From Bradyrhizobium sp. AT1 (GTDB lineage: Bacteria > Pseudomonadota > Alphaproteobacteria > Rhizobiales > Xanthobacteraceae), in contig NZ_JXDL01000001.1 of NCBI RefSeq assembly GCF_001590795.1, forward strand, positions 4,101,346-4,152,346: a stretch of 51,001 bases of DNA, in the 5' to 3' direction. The translations under genes were made by a program, and so were the position numbers. Shown here piece by piece: positions 26,108 to 34,256 of the stretch. A model generated the notes under the pieces. It was not told the origin of the DNA, did no database searches, and saw only the letters and a list, made by a program, of their open reading frames with translations. How positions within the stretch are numbered: the first letter of the stretch is position 1; every line of letters begins with the position of its first letter.

Positions 26108-27493
26108 TCAGGCGAGGGGTTTCGGCAGCTGGCCCAGATCCCAGAACAGCCCCGCCATCACCGTCAAGGCTTCTTCGGTCAATGGCAGCAGGATGTGCTC
26201 ATTGGGCGCATGCTGGGAGCAGCCGGGATAGGAGTGCGGGACCCAGATCGTCGGCAGGCCCAGGATCTCGGAAAACACGTCGTTGGGCAGCGAGCCACCG
26301 AAATTCGGGAGCACCGCCGGCGCCTTGCCGGTAGTTTCCTGCACCGAATCCGCCGCCCATTTGATCCAGGGGCTGTCGAAGTCTGTGCGCGATGCAGCAA
26401 AGCTCTGGGCCGCGCGCACCTCGATCATCGGAAACCCCTTGTCGACCAGATGCGCGCGGATCGCGTCGATCAACCCATCAACCTTGGTGCCGACCACAAA
26501 ACGCAATTGCAGCACGGCATTGGCATGGCCCGGAATGGCGTTGGCGGGCTTCTCGATATTGCCCGACGACATCGCCAGCACTTCCAGCGTATTCCAGGCA
26601 TAGAGCCGTTCAGCCGCTGAAAGCCCCTCCTCGCCCCAGTTCTCGGCCAGTGCGGGCTCGTCCGCACCCGGCACCACCTGCACGTCGGCGAGATAGGAGC
26701 GGATCTGGTTGGTGAGGCGCGGCGGCTTCAGGGCCTCGAGCTGGAGGCGGCCGTGACCGTCAACCAGCGTCGAGATCGCGTTGACCAGGATGGTCGCGGG
26801 GTTGGCCAGCACGCCGCCCCAATTGCCGGAATGGTTGCCGCCGTCGCGCAGATTCACGTCGAGATGGATGCGGATGCCGCCGCGGCATCCCAGGAACAGC
26901 GTCGGGCGGTCGGCGGACAGCCGCGGACCATCGGAAGCCATGAACAGATCGGCCTTGAGCGCGTCGCGATTGAGGTCGCAGACCTTGCCGAGATCCGGCG
27001 AGCCGATCTCCTCGCCCATCTCGACGATGAACTTGGCGTTGAAGCCGAGCTTGCCGCCGCGGGCGTCGCGCACCGCGCGAAGCGCGGCCATGTTGATGCT
27101 GTGCTGGCCCTTGTTGTCGGCGGTGCCGCGGCCATAGAGCCGCGTGCCCGCGACCGTGGTGCGCCAGGGATCGCGCCCGTCGCGCCACTCGCCCTCCATG
27201 CCGTCGACAACGTCGCCATGGCCGTAGATCAGCACGGTCGGCGCTGAGGCGCTTTCGTGATGCTCGGCGAACAGGAACGGCGCCTTGCCGCTGGGGGACT
27301 CGACGATGCGGCTGGTGAAATCGAGCGCGGCGAACGCCGGCTGCATCTCCTGCTCCAGATAGGCGCGCAGCTCGGCGCCGCGGGACGGGTTCTGGCTTTC
27401 GGTCTTGAAGGCGACGCGGCGGTCGAGCTCGGCGAGAAACGCGCCGGACTTGAAATCCTCACGGGCGCGGGCGATGGCGTCGGCTCTGGTCAT
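26108..27493 (-). CDS. M20 family metallopeptidase (dipeptidase/deacylase)
   Basis: This 461-residue di-zinc hydrolase of the M20/ArgE/DapE family has metal ligands in GHGDVV (His92, Asp94), YGRGTADNKGQ (Asp126), VEMGEEIGS (Glu161/Glu162, one the catalytic base), ASDGPR and a late QHAPNEH. A dimerisation insert lies in the middle. Length and the NKGQHS motif fit the M20 dipeptidase subgroup. It precedes the glt genes on the same strand and could feed them amino acids released from peptides or acylated forms. A short open frame ends in an ATGA overlap with its start codon. Confidence 0.9.
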   Translation of the reverse strand: MTRADAIARAREDFKSGAFLAELDRRVAFKTESQNPSRGAELRAYLEQEMQPAFAALDFTSRIVESPSGKAPFLFAEHHESASAPTVLIYGHGDVVDGMEGEWRDGRDPWRTTVAGTRLYGRGTADNKGQHSINMAALRAVRDARGGKLGFNAKFIVEMGEEIGSPDLGKVCDLNRDALKADLFMASDGPRLSADRPTLFLGCRGGIRIHLDVNLRDGGNHSGNWGGVLANPATILVNAISTLVDGHGRLQLEALKPPRLTNQIRSYLADVQVVPGADEPALAENWGEEGLSAAERLYAWNTLEVLAMSSGNIEKPANAIPGHANAVLQLRFVVGTKVDGLIDAIRAHLVDKGFPMIEVRAAQSFAASRTDFDSPWIKWAADSVQETTGKAPAVLPNFGGSLPNDVFSEILGLPTIWVPHSYPGCSQHAPNEHILLPLTEEALTVMAGLFWDLGQLPKPLA

Positions 27494-27699
27494 GACTTGC
27501 TTTTCGAGACGTTGAGGCGAAGGACCTTACCCGATACGGGCTGGCCTTCGAAAGTGGCGGGGACTTGGATAGTTCTTGCAGTTTGCTTGTACTTCTCTTG
27601 GGATTTCGTCCTTGCATCCTTGAGGTTGGCTTGCCAAGCACAGCTGCGACGCTGATTTTGGCCTTGCCAAGCGCAAGCCATATGCAAGAACTTCGCCAA
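27490..27699 (-). CDS. Possible 69-codon leader ORF upstream of the M20 peptidase gene
   Basis: A TTG-initiated frame (in-frame ATG six codons later) runs across the intergenic gap and ends with TGA overlapping the peptidase ATG as ATGA. The C-terminal half (KYKQTARTIQVPATFEGQPV) looks protein-like, the first half (Cys/Trp/Gln-rich) does not. No clear Shine-Dalgarno is visible and I recognise no family. Translation coupling is possible, but chance is a real alternative. Confidence 0.2.
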   Translation of the reverse strand: MAKFLHMACAWQGQNQRRSCAWQANLKDARTKSQEKYKQTARTIQVPATFEGQPVSGKVLRLNVSKSKS

Positions 27700-27720
27700 G
27701 TTCGGGCACCAAGTTCGGGC
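27626..27720. promoter_or_regulatory. Repeat-rich operator-like region in the M20 / monooxygenase divergent gap
   Basis: Two dyads of the form TTGGC-N2/3-GCCAA lie at 27626-27637 and 27658-27670, about 32 bases apart (three helical turns). A third dyad GAACTTCGCCAAGTTC is at 27688-27703, and a 12-base direct repeat CCAAGTTCGGGC occurs at 27696-27707 and 27709-27720. No regulator gene is adjacent. The density suggests binding sites for one or more regulators of the divergent genes. Confidence 0.45.
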
Positions 27721-27770
27721 GCACGTCTACCATTCGAAGAGCGCTCGGTACAGAGCGCCGGGGAACCAGC

Positions 27771-29150
27771 ATGGCCAAAGAGATCAGGCTCAACGCCTTC
27801 GCGATGAATTGCGTCGCGCACCAGTCGCCGGGCCTGTGGACCCATCCGCGCGACCGCACCGCCGAGTATAACCGCCTGCCCTATTGGATCGATCTCGCCA
27901 AGACGCTGGAGCGGGGCCGTTTCGACGGACTGTTCCTGGCCGACGTGCTCGGGGTCTACGACGTCTATGGCAACAGCCCTGACGCGGCCTTACGCAACGC
28001 GGCACAGACACCGTCGAACGAGCCGCTGCTGCTGCTCTCGGCGATGGCCGCCGTCACGCAAAATCTCGGCTTCGGCGTCACCAGCAATCTGTCGTTCGAG
28101 CCGCCCTACCCGTTCGCGCGGCGGATGTCGACGCTCGATCACCTCACCGAGGGGCGGATCGGCTGGAACGTCGTCACCGGCTATCTCGACAGCGCCGCGC
28201 GCGGCGCCGGCAAGGACAAGCAGATCGGGCACGACGACCGCTACGACATCGCCGACGAATATATGGACGTCGTCTACAAGCTCTGGGAAGGAAGCTGGGA
28301 GGACGACGCGGTGCTGCGCGACCGCAAGCGCGGCATCTTCACCGATCCCAGCAAGGTTCACCGCATCAATCATGAGAGCGCGAACTACCGCATCAACAAC
28401 ACCATCCATCTCAGCGAGCCGTCGCCCCAGCGCACGCCGGTGCTGTACCAGGCCGGCACCTCGCCGCGTGGCCGGCAGTTCGCGGCCAGGCATGCCGAAT
28501 GCGTGTTCATGTCGGGCCCCTCGGCCAAGATCATTGCGCCGCGCGTGGCGGCGATCCGCGAGGAAGCCGCCAGGATCGGCCGCAACCCGGCGGAGATCCT
28601 GATGTTCAACATGATGACGATCATCCTCGGGCATACCGAGGCCGAAGCGGCTGCGAAATACGCCGACTACCGCGCGCACATCAATCCGGAAGGCGCGCTG
28701 GCGCTGATGTCGGGATGGACCGGCATCGACTTCTCCGGCTACGAGCTCGACCAGCAAGTGCGACACGTCCAGAACGACGCCGGCCGCAGCGCGCTCGACA
28801 ACGTCACCCGCGGCGATCCCGATCGCGTCTGGACCGTGCGCAACGTCATCGAGCATGTCGGCATCGGCGGCGCGGGCCCTGTCGTGGTCGGCACGCCCGA
28901 AAGCGTCGCCGACAAGATCGAGGACTGGTTCGAGAAGACCGACGTCGACGGCCTCAACGTGGCCTTTGCGATCTCGCCTGGCGATTTCGAGGATATCGCA
29001 GATATGTTGGTGCCGGAGTTGACCAAGCGCGGGCGGTACAAGCCGGAATACGCCAAGGGCACGCTGCGCGAAAAACTGTTCGGCACCGGACGTGCACGGC
29101 TCGACGCGCCGCATCCTGCGGCGGGGTATCGGGTGGGGAAGAAGGGGTAG
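27771..29150 (+). CDS. LLM-class flavin-dependent monooxygenase, NtaA type (second copy)
   Basis: This 459-residue TIM-barrel monooxygenase of the NtaA/SnaA/DszA group has LGFGVTSNLSFEPPYPFARRM, the FMN block EGRIGWNVVTGYLDSAARG, VLYQAGTSPRGRQFAARHA and the tail VPELTKRGRYKPEYAKGTLREKLFG. GGGGAA precedes the ATG. It is related to, but clearly diverged from, the protein at 7997-9364. It stands alone, divergent from the M20 peptidase gene and followed by an inverted-repeat element. Substrate unknown; a separate flavin reductase would be required. Confidence 0.9.
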   Translation: MAKEIRLNAFAMNCVAHQSPGLWTHPRDRTAEYNRLPYWIDLAKTLERGRFDGLFLADVLGVYDVYGNSPDAALRNAAQTPSNEPLLLLSAMAAVTQNLGFGVTSNLSFEPPYPFARRMSTLDHLTEGRIGWNVVTGYLDSAARGAGKDKQIGHDDRYDIADEYMDVVYKLWEGSWEDDAVLRDRKRGIFTDPSKVHRINHESANYRINNTIHLSEPSPQRTPVLYQAGTSPRGRQFAARHAECVFMSGPSAKIIAPRVAAIREEAARIGRNPAEILMFNMMTIILGHTEAEAAAKYADYRAHINPEGALALMSGWTGIDFSGYELDQQVRHVQNDAGRSALDNVTRGDPDRVWTVRNVIEHVGIGGAGPVVVGTPESVADKIEDWFEKTDVDGLNVAFAISPGDFEDIADMLVPELTKRGRYKPEYAKGTLREKLFGTGRARLDAPHPAAGYRVGKKG

Positions 29151-29168
29151 CTTGCCACGTACTCCGGT

Positions 29169-29294
29169 GTCGTCCCCGCGAACGCGGGGACCCATAACCC
29201 CAGGGAGTAGTTTGACGACGGCTCGGAGTTCGGTACTCCCACCACCGTCATCGATGGATTACGCGGTATGGGTCCCCGCGTTCGCGGGGACGAC
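29169..29294. repeat. Perfect 28-bp inverted repeat between convergent genes
   Basis: Left arm 29169-29196 and right arm 29267-29294 are exactly complementary over 28 bases. Each arm itself contains a smaller hairpin, GTCCCCGCG-AA-CGCGGGGAC. The element fills the 152-base gap between a monooxygenase gene and a convergent ThDP enzyme gene and would terminate transcription from both sides. Confidence 0.75.
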
Positions 29295-29302
29295 AGTGCG
29301 CC

Positions 29303-30964
29303 CTACACTTTCCCATCCACCATCACCTCGATCAGCTTGGTGCCGGGCCGATTGAACGCCGACGCCAGCGTCGCCTTCAATTCCCTGGGGTCGCTGATCT
29401 TGATCGCTTCACATCCCAGCGCTTTCGCAACGCCCGCGAAATCGACGGGCGGATCGACGAAATCCATGCCGACGTAATTGTCGTCGCCGTGGAAGGCGAG
29501 CAGGCGCTGCTTGATGATGCGATAGCCGCCGTTGTTGGCGATGACGACGTTGAGCGGAAGCTTGTGATGCGCCGCGGTCCACAGCGACTGGATCGAATAC
29601 ATCGCGCTGCCGTCGCCGGAGAAGCACACCACGGGGCGATCCGGGTTGGCGATGCTGGCGCCGACGGAGGCCGGCAGGCCCCAGCCGATGCCGCCGGAAG
29701 CAAGGCCGTGATAGCCGTAGCGGTCGCGGTGCGGCCGCAGCGCGGTAACTTGCCGGCTGGAGGTGAGGCCTTCGTCGACCAGGATGGCATTCCCCGGCAT
29801 GGCCTCGACCATTTGCAGCACGAGGAAGTCCGGATCGATGGGGCTGCGGCCCGCATTCTTGCCTATCTGCTCGACCAGCGCGGCACGGCGGGCGGTCCAG
29901 TTCTTCGGCGCAAGCTCGGCAAGGCGCTGCTTGGCACGGCTCGCGAGTGCCGCACCGCCCATCTCCTTCAGCACCGGGATCAGCGCGCGCAGCGTTTCCT
30001 TCAAATCCGCCTTCAGGGCGATCTCGGCGCCGTAATTCTTGGCGATCTCCCAATCGACGAGGCCGATCTGCACGATGCCGAGGCCATCAGGCAATGCATC
30101 GACCTCGCTATAGACCGACATCCGCAAGGGGTCGCCGCCGAGCGCGATCAGGAGATCGTGGGGCGCAAGCGTATCGCGCGCGACCTTCTGCACGCGCGCG
30201 AGCGTGCCGGCGAAGCTCGGGCTCTCCGAGAGGAAGTGCGAGCCATAGGGCGTCGAGGATTGGTAGGCGGCGGCGCCAAGCAGCTCGGCCAGCTCCGCGG
30301 CTTCCTTCAGCGCGTCGCTCTTCACCACCTCGTCCATGGTGACGATGACGGGGCGCTCCGCCTTGAGCAGGCGCGCGGCAAACGCCTTCAACGCCTCGTC
30401 CGACGGCTTGACGCGTGCATCGATGCGGGTGGAGCGGCCGAGATCGATGCCGGCTTCGGCGTTGAGAATATCGCCAGGCAGCGAAATGAACACCGGCCCG
30501 GTCGGCGGCGTCATCGCCACCTTGGCGGCGCGGCGGACGATACGCGGCAGATCCTCCAGCCGCGTCACCTCGACCGCCCATTTCACCAGCGGCTCGGCCA
30601 TCCGCACCAGCGGACCATACAGCACCGGCTCCATCAGGCCATGGCCCTGCTCCTGTTGGCCGGCGGTCAGGATCATCGGCGTGCCCGTGAACTGCGCGTT
30701 GTAGAGCGAGCCCATGGCGTTGCCGAGACCGGGGGCGACGTGGACATTGCAGGCGACAAGCTTGCCGGAGGCGCGGCTGTAGCCGTCGGCGATCGCGACC
30801 ACCAGGCTCTCCTGCATCGCCATCACATAGGTGAGATCAGGATGGTCCTTCAGCGCATGCATGATCGGCAGCTCGGTGGTGCCGGGGTTGCCGAACAGAT
30901 GCGTGATGCCCTCGTCCTTGAGCAGCGCGAGAAAGGCGGAGCGGCCGGTGATCTTGTTCTTCAT
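29303..30964 (-). CDS. ThDP-dependent decarboxylase-like enzyme (benzoylformate decarboxylase-like)
   Basis: This 553-residue thiamine-diphosphate enzyme has the cofactor-activating Glu52 in AMQESLVVAIADGYSR, GNPGTTELP, His75 in ACNVHVAPGLGNAMG (the position of His70 in Pseudomonas MdlC), and the Mg/ThDP motif from Asp451 in FSGDGSAMYSIQSLW to NNGGYR. Overall it resembles benzoylformate decarboxylase. However, MdlC Ser26 aligns with Thr29, and His281 aligns by eye with a Ser, so the substrate may differ. GGAGG precedes the chosen ATG; a frame extending 10 codons upstream is not needed. Transcribed alone. Confidence 0.85.
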   Translation of the reverse strand: MKNKITGRSAFLALLKDEGITHLFGNPGTTELPIMHALKDHPDLTYVMAMQESLVVAIADGYSRASGKLVACNVHVAPGLGNAMGSLYNAQFTGTPMILTAGQQEQGHGLMEPVLYGPLVRMAEPLVKWAVEVTRLEDLPRIVRRAAKVAMTPPTGPVFISLPGDILNAEAGIDLGRSTRIDARVKPSDEALKAFAARLLKAERPVIVTMDEVVKSDALKEAAELAELLGAAAYQSSTPYGSHFLSESPSFAGTLARVQKVARDTLAPHDLLIALGGDPLRMSVYSEVDALPDGLGIVQIGLVDWEIAKNYGAEIALKADLKETLRALIPVLKEMGGAALASRAKQRLAELAPKNWTARRAALVEQIGKNAGRSPIDPDFLVLQMVEAMPGNAILVDEGLTSSRQVTALRPHRDRYGYHGLASGGIGWGLPASVGASIANPDRPVVCFSGDGSAMYSIQSLWTAAHHKLPLNVVIANNGGYRIIKQRLLAFHGDDNYVGMDFVDPPVDFAGVAKALGCEAIKISDPRELKATLASAFNRPGTKLIEVMVDGKV

Positions 30965-31083
30965 GTTTCCTCCAGGGAGCGGACGTTGCCGCAAGGACGG
31001 AAGGCATGATGGCCGAATTTTTGCGAGGCGCGCAAGGAAGCGCGCTCATGGCTGCGTTGCGTGGGGCCCAAATCGATTTCAGC

Positions 31084-31220
31084 TCTCGTGTCCCGGACGC
31101 GGCGCAGCACGCAGTGATGCGACGCAGAGCCGGGACCCAGATTGGCGCCGAGTTTGCTGACACATGGGTCCCGGCACTGCGCAGCAGCGTTTCACGCTGC
31201 AGCGCGTCCGGGACACGAGA
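31084..31220. repeat. Nested inverted-repeat element (TCTCGTGTCCCGG termini)
   Basis: Outer arms of 18 bases, TCTCGTGTCCCGGACGCG at 31084-31101 and its complement at 31203-31220, enclose inner arms GCCGGGACCCA (31129-31139) and TGGGTCCCGGC (31165-31175). It has the same nested plan as the elements at 22680-22786 and 31776-31901 and occupies most of the 270-base gap between the ThDP enzyme gene and the GFA-like gene. Confidence 0.7.
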
Positions 31221-31234
31221 ACGAGCGAATAGAG

Positions 31235-31738
31235 CTACCTCTCATCCCGCCCCAATTCGAACGGATCCTCGCCGCCCGCGCGCTTCTTCTTTTTCGAGCG
31301 TTGCCAGACCACGCCCGGAAAACCCTTCAACGGCACCAGGGGCTCGCCGGTATAGGCCCATTCCTGCAGCTCCTCGATCCCTATGTGATAGAGCGGCTGG
31401 CGGCCGGTGCGTTCCCGAAATAGAGCGCGCGGGATATTGACCATGTGGGGGCCGCGGGGGCGTTCATAGGCGATCGGCGTGCCGCACTGCGAGCAGAAGC
31501 TGCGGGTGGTCTTGGTGGACTTGTCCTCGTAGCGGGTGAGCGAGGTCTTGCCGGACGTAATGCGAAAGCGTTTCTTCCAGCTTCCGACATAAGTGGCGTA
31601 GGCGGCACCATGAGCACGGCGGCTGGCGGCCGAATGATCGTGCCAGGCCCAGCGCGCGGGAACGTCGATCTCGAAGGTGACCTTGCCGCAAAGGCACTGG
31701 CCGGTGGCGATCCCTGCGGCGGCTGCGGCTTTGGCCAT
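31235..31738 (-). CDS. GFA-like (glutathione-dependent formaldehyde-activating fold) protein
   Basis: This 167-residue protein has the GFA/Mss4-like fold signature: ATGQCLCGKVTFEIDVP with a CxC pair, and RSFCSQCGTPIAYERP with a CxxC pair. The middle cysteine cluster normally found in the family (CxCxxC before RR..GA) is replaced here by WHDHSAASRRAHGAAYATYVG, so the zinc site must be different or use histidines. The C terminus is very basic and then acidic (SKKKKRAGGEDPF). GGAGAG precedes the chosen ATG. Enzymatic function is not established for most family members. Confidence 0.8.
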   Translation of the reverse strand: MAKAAAAAGIATGQCLCGKVTFEIDVPARWAWHDHSAASRRAHGAAYATYVGSWKKRFRITSGKTSLTRYEDKSTKTTRSFCSQCGTPIAYERPRGPHMVNIPRALFRERTGRQPLYHIGIEELQEWAYTGEPLVPLKGFPGVVWQRSKKKKRAGGEDPFELGRDER

Positions 31739-31775
31739 GGACGTCTCTCCGTCGTCATGTACGCGATATGCGCTT

Positions 31776-31901
31776 GTCATTCCAGGGCGCGACGAAGTCG
31801 CGAGCTATGGTGCGCAATTGCGCACCTGAGAATCCCTCGAACAGCAAGCCAGTACGTGAGATGGATTCCGGGCTCGACGCTTCGCGTCGCCCCGGAATGA
31901 C
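31776..31901. repeat. Nested inverted-repeat element (GTCATTCC termini, second copy)
   Basis: Starts with GTCATTCC (31776) and ends with GGAATGAC (31901). Internal hairpins include GCGCGACGAAGTCGCG, GGTGCGCAATTGCGCACC and GACGCTTCGCGTC, with ATGGATTCCGGG near 31861 as in the element at 22680-22786. The left inner arm is degenerate, suggesting an older copy. It lies between the GFA-like gene and the Old Yellow Enzyme gene, both on the minus strand. Confidence 0.65.
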
Positions 31902-31909
31902 GGAGGGAC

Positions 31910-33037
31910 CTACGCCGGCGTCAGCTCGTCATAAATCGGATAGTCCGTATACCCCTTCTCCTCGCCGCCATAGAACGTCGCGCGATTGTACGGCGTGATC
32001 GGGTAGCCGTGCTGCAGGCGGCGCGGCAGGTCGGGGTTGGAGATGAAGATGCGGCCGAAGGCGATGATGTCGGCGTGGCCGTCGGCGATCGCCGCGTTCG
32101 CGGTCTCACCGGTGAAGCCGCCGGCGGTCATCAGCACGCCGCTGTAGTGCGGACGGAACAGCACCATCGCCGAGGGCACGTTCTCCCAATGGACATCGGC
32201 ACGGCCGGCGCCGCTGGAGCGCGGCTCGATGAAATGCAGATAGGCGAGACCGAGCTTGTCGAGCGCCTTCACGACATAGGTATAGAGCGGCATCGGGTCG
32301 GCCTCGCCGGAATCATTGGCGATGCCGTGGGGCGACAGCCGCACCGCGACGCGGTTGGCGCCCCAGACGTCGATCGCGGCCTGCGTGACCTCGAGCAGCA
32401 GCCGCGCACGATTCTCGATCGAACCGCCATATTGATCGCTGCGCTGGTTGCTGCGCGATTGCAGAAACTGCTCGAGCAGATAGCCGTTGGCGCCGTGGAT
32501 CTCGACGCCATCGAAGCCGGCGGCGAGCGCGTTCTTCGCGCCTTGCCTGAAGGCCTCGACGATGCCCTTGACCTCCGCGGTCTCCAGCGCGCGCGGCGTC
32601 TCATAATCGGAGATCTTGCCGTCGGCCGTCATCGCCTTCATGCCCTCCGCCTTGATCGGGATCGCCGAGGCTGAAACCGGCAACTCGCCGCCATGGAAGG
32701 AGGAGTGCGAGACGCGGCCGACATGCCAGAGCTGGAGGAAGATGATGCCGCCCTTGGCATGCACGGCGTCCGTCACCTTGCGCCAGCCGGCGATCTGCGC
32801 CTCCGAATAGATGCCCGGCGTCGCCGGATTGCCGCGGCCATGCGAGACCACGGGCGAGGCTTCGGCGATGAGCAGACCGCCCTTGGTCGCACGCTGGCCG
32901 TAATATTCGGCGTTGAGCGGCCGCGGCGCAAAGCTCTCGCGTTCGGCGCGCATGCGCGTCAGCGGCGCCAACGCGACACGATGCGCGAGCCTGTACGGAC
33001 CGACCTGCAACGGTTTGAACAACGCCTCGAATTTCAT
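31910..33037 (-). CDS. Old Yellow Enzyme family alkene reductase
   Basis: This 375-residue FMN-dependent TIM-barrel ene-reductase of the NemA/OYE type reduces activated double bonds or nitro compounds with NAD(P)H. Seen: ALAPLTRMRA, the substrate-anion pair His/Asn in GVEIHGANGYLLEQFLQSRSN, QYGGSIENRARLLLEV, RLSPHG and the FMN phosphate-binding end DIIAFGRIFISNPDLPRRL. GGGGA precedes the ATG. It is transcribed alone, between a repeat element and the terminator of the outer-membrane protein gene. Confidence 0.93.
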   Translation of the reverse strand: MKFEALFKPLQVGPYRLAHRVALAPLTRMRAERESFAPRPLNAEYYGQRATKGGLLIAEASPVVSHGRGNPATPGIYSEAQIAGWRKVTDAVHAKGGIIFLQLWHVGRVSHSSFHGGELPVSASAIPIKAEGMKAMTADGKISDYETPRALETAEVKGIVEAFRQGAKNALAAGFDGVEIHGANGYLLEQFLQSRSNQRSDQYGGSIENRARLLLEVTQAAIDVWGANRVAVRLSPHGIANDSGEADPMPLYTYVVKALDKLGLAYLHFIEPRSSGAGRADVHWENVPSAMVLFRPHYSGVLMTAGGFTGETANAAIADGHADIIAFGRIFISNPDLPRRLQHGYPITPYNRATFYGGEEKGYTDYPIYDELTPA

Positions 33038-33139
33038 GTGATCCCCGGATGATCGATGAGAGGACGGGGATCATATGAGAAAGGGTGGCGGCCCGGAAGC
33101 CGCTTGGGTGGATGGCAGGCCAGCCGAAACAGGCGGCAG

Positions 33140-33168
33140 AAAAAAGCCCCGGGCCGCGCCCGGGGCTT
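33140..33168 (-). terminator. Rho-independent terminator of the outer-membrane beta-barrel gene
   Basis: Arms GCCCCGGGC (33146-33154) and GCCCGGGGC (33158-33166) form a 9-bp GC-only stem (extended by AA/TT) with a 3-base loop, followed on the minus strand by six T residues (33145-33140). It lies 24 bases after the stop of the gene at 33192-34055. Confidence 0.88.
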
Positions 33169-33191
33169 ACTATCTGTCCAGAACGTCGGGA

Positions 33192-34055
33192 TCAGTATTT
33201 CGCGACGACCGGGCCCGAGCCGAACTTGTAATTCAGGCCGACCCGGGCGATGTGGCCGGTGAAATCCGCAGTTGCGTCGAAGCCGCGCGCGGGACCCGGA
33301 GTGAACGGGAACAGCGGATTGAAGAAGGTGTATTTCTCGCTGCCGAGATCATAGTAGAGATATTCGAGCTTGACGCTCCAGTTCGACGAAATGCGGTACT
33401 CGCCGCCACCGCCGACGGCCCAGCCCACGCGCCAGCTTTCCGACGTCCCCGCGCCACAGATCACGTTGAGGCAGGGCGTGCCGGCCGCAAGCGTGGGATC
33501 CACGATCGACGTCGACGCCTTGACGTGCCCATAGGCAAGACCGCCGGTCGCGTAGAGCATCAAATCGGGTGTAACGGTGGCACCGATCCGGCCGCGCACG
33601 GTCCCCAACCAATCGACCTTCTGCTCTTGCCTGGTCATGATGTCCGGGAAAACCGGCAGGGTTCGCGAGACCGTCGAGCTGCCCTTGATGCCGGCCGCCG
33701 CGATATCGGCTTCGACGCCCCACACCAGCGAACCCGTCTGCAAATTGTAGCCGGCCTGCACGCCGCCCAGCACACCGCGCGGGTCCGTTGCCAGAGACGG
33801 CGGGACAAGGCCGCCGGCGAGAGCCACGTCGAGCACGCCCGCCGTGAAAACCGGATCGTGCGGCGCGAGCTTGATAGCATCATCGCTCCAGCCGTACCCG
33901 ACATTCACGCCGGCGTAGAAGCCGGACCAGTTGTAGGCGACGGGCAATTGCGGCGCCTTGTAGAGCGGCCCACGTGCAGCGAGATCGGCTGCGGTCGCGG
34001 ACTGCACCGAGGCGATGCCCAAAGCCACAAGCATTGTCGAAGCGAAACGAAGCAT
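33192..34055 (-). CDS. Outer-membrane beta-barrel protein (Omp25/RopB-like)
   Basis: This 287-residue protein has a signal peptide (cleavage expected after SVQSATA, residue 22) and the alternating-residue strands of the small eight-stranded OmpA-like barrels of rhizobia and Brucella: YNWSGFYAGVNVGYGW, GVLGGVQAGYNLQTG, VRGRIGATVTPDLMLYATGGLAYGH, WSVKLEYLYYDLG and a C-terminal HIARVGLNYKFG. The two cysteines (CLNVIC) lie in one extracellular loop and could form a disulfide. It has its own terminator. Likely a structural or host-interaction envelope protein. Confidence 0.9.
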   Translation of the reverse strand: MLRFASTMLVALGIASVQSATAADLAARGPLYKAPQLPVAYNWSGFYAGVNVGYGWSDDAIKLAPHDPVFTAGVLDVALAGGLVPPSLATDPRGVLGGVQAGYNLQTGSLVWGVEADIAAAGIKGSSTVSRTLPVFPDIMTRQEQKVDWLGTVRGRIGATVTPDLMLYATGGLAYGHVKASTSIVDPTLAAGTPCLNVICGAGTSESWRVGWAVGGGGEYRISSNWSVKLEYLYYDLGSEKYTFFNPLFPFTPGPARGFDATADFTGHIARVGLNYKFGSGPVVAKY

Positions 34056-34116
34056 TCTCGATATCCCAACCCGAACATTGACGTTGACCAGCAGTAACGA
34101 GCCAACCTTCGAAATG

Positions 34117-34153
34117 GGATAACAATCCTTGTGAGATCACTGACGACAGTCGT
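34117..34153. promoter_or_regulatory. Short palindromes upstream of the beta-barrel gene
   Basis: GGATAACAATCC (34117-34128, arms GGAT/ATCC) and ACGACAGTCGT (34143-34153, perfect) lie 62-98 bases upstream of the beta-barrel start codon, where a promoter is expected. They are candidate operators; no clear -35/-10 pair could be assigned. Confidence 0.25.
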
Positions 34154-34256
34154 TTCAAAATCGCTTGTAGCGTCCGGGCAACAACTTCTGGTCGTCGCTA
34201 GCAGCCTCTCGTCGCCGCAAGCAAACGAGTCGCTGAAGTCCGGACGCGATGGCGCG

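Noticed and set aside
31084..31901. CRISPR array or insertion sequence in the repeat-bearing gaps
   Set aside because: The repeats are inverted and nested rather than regularly spaced direct repeats, and no transposase or cas gene is present.
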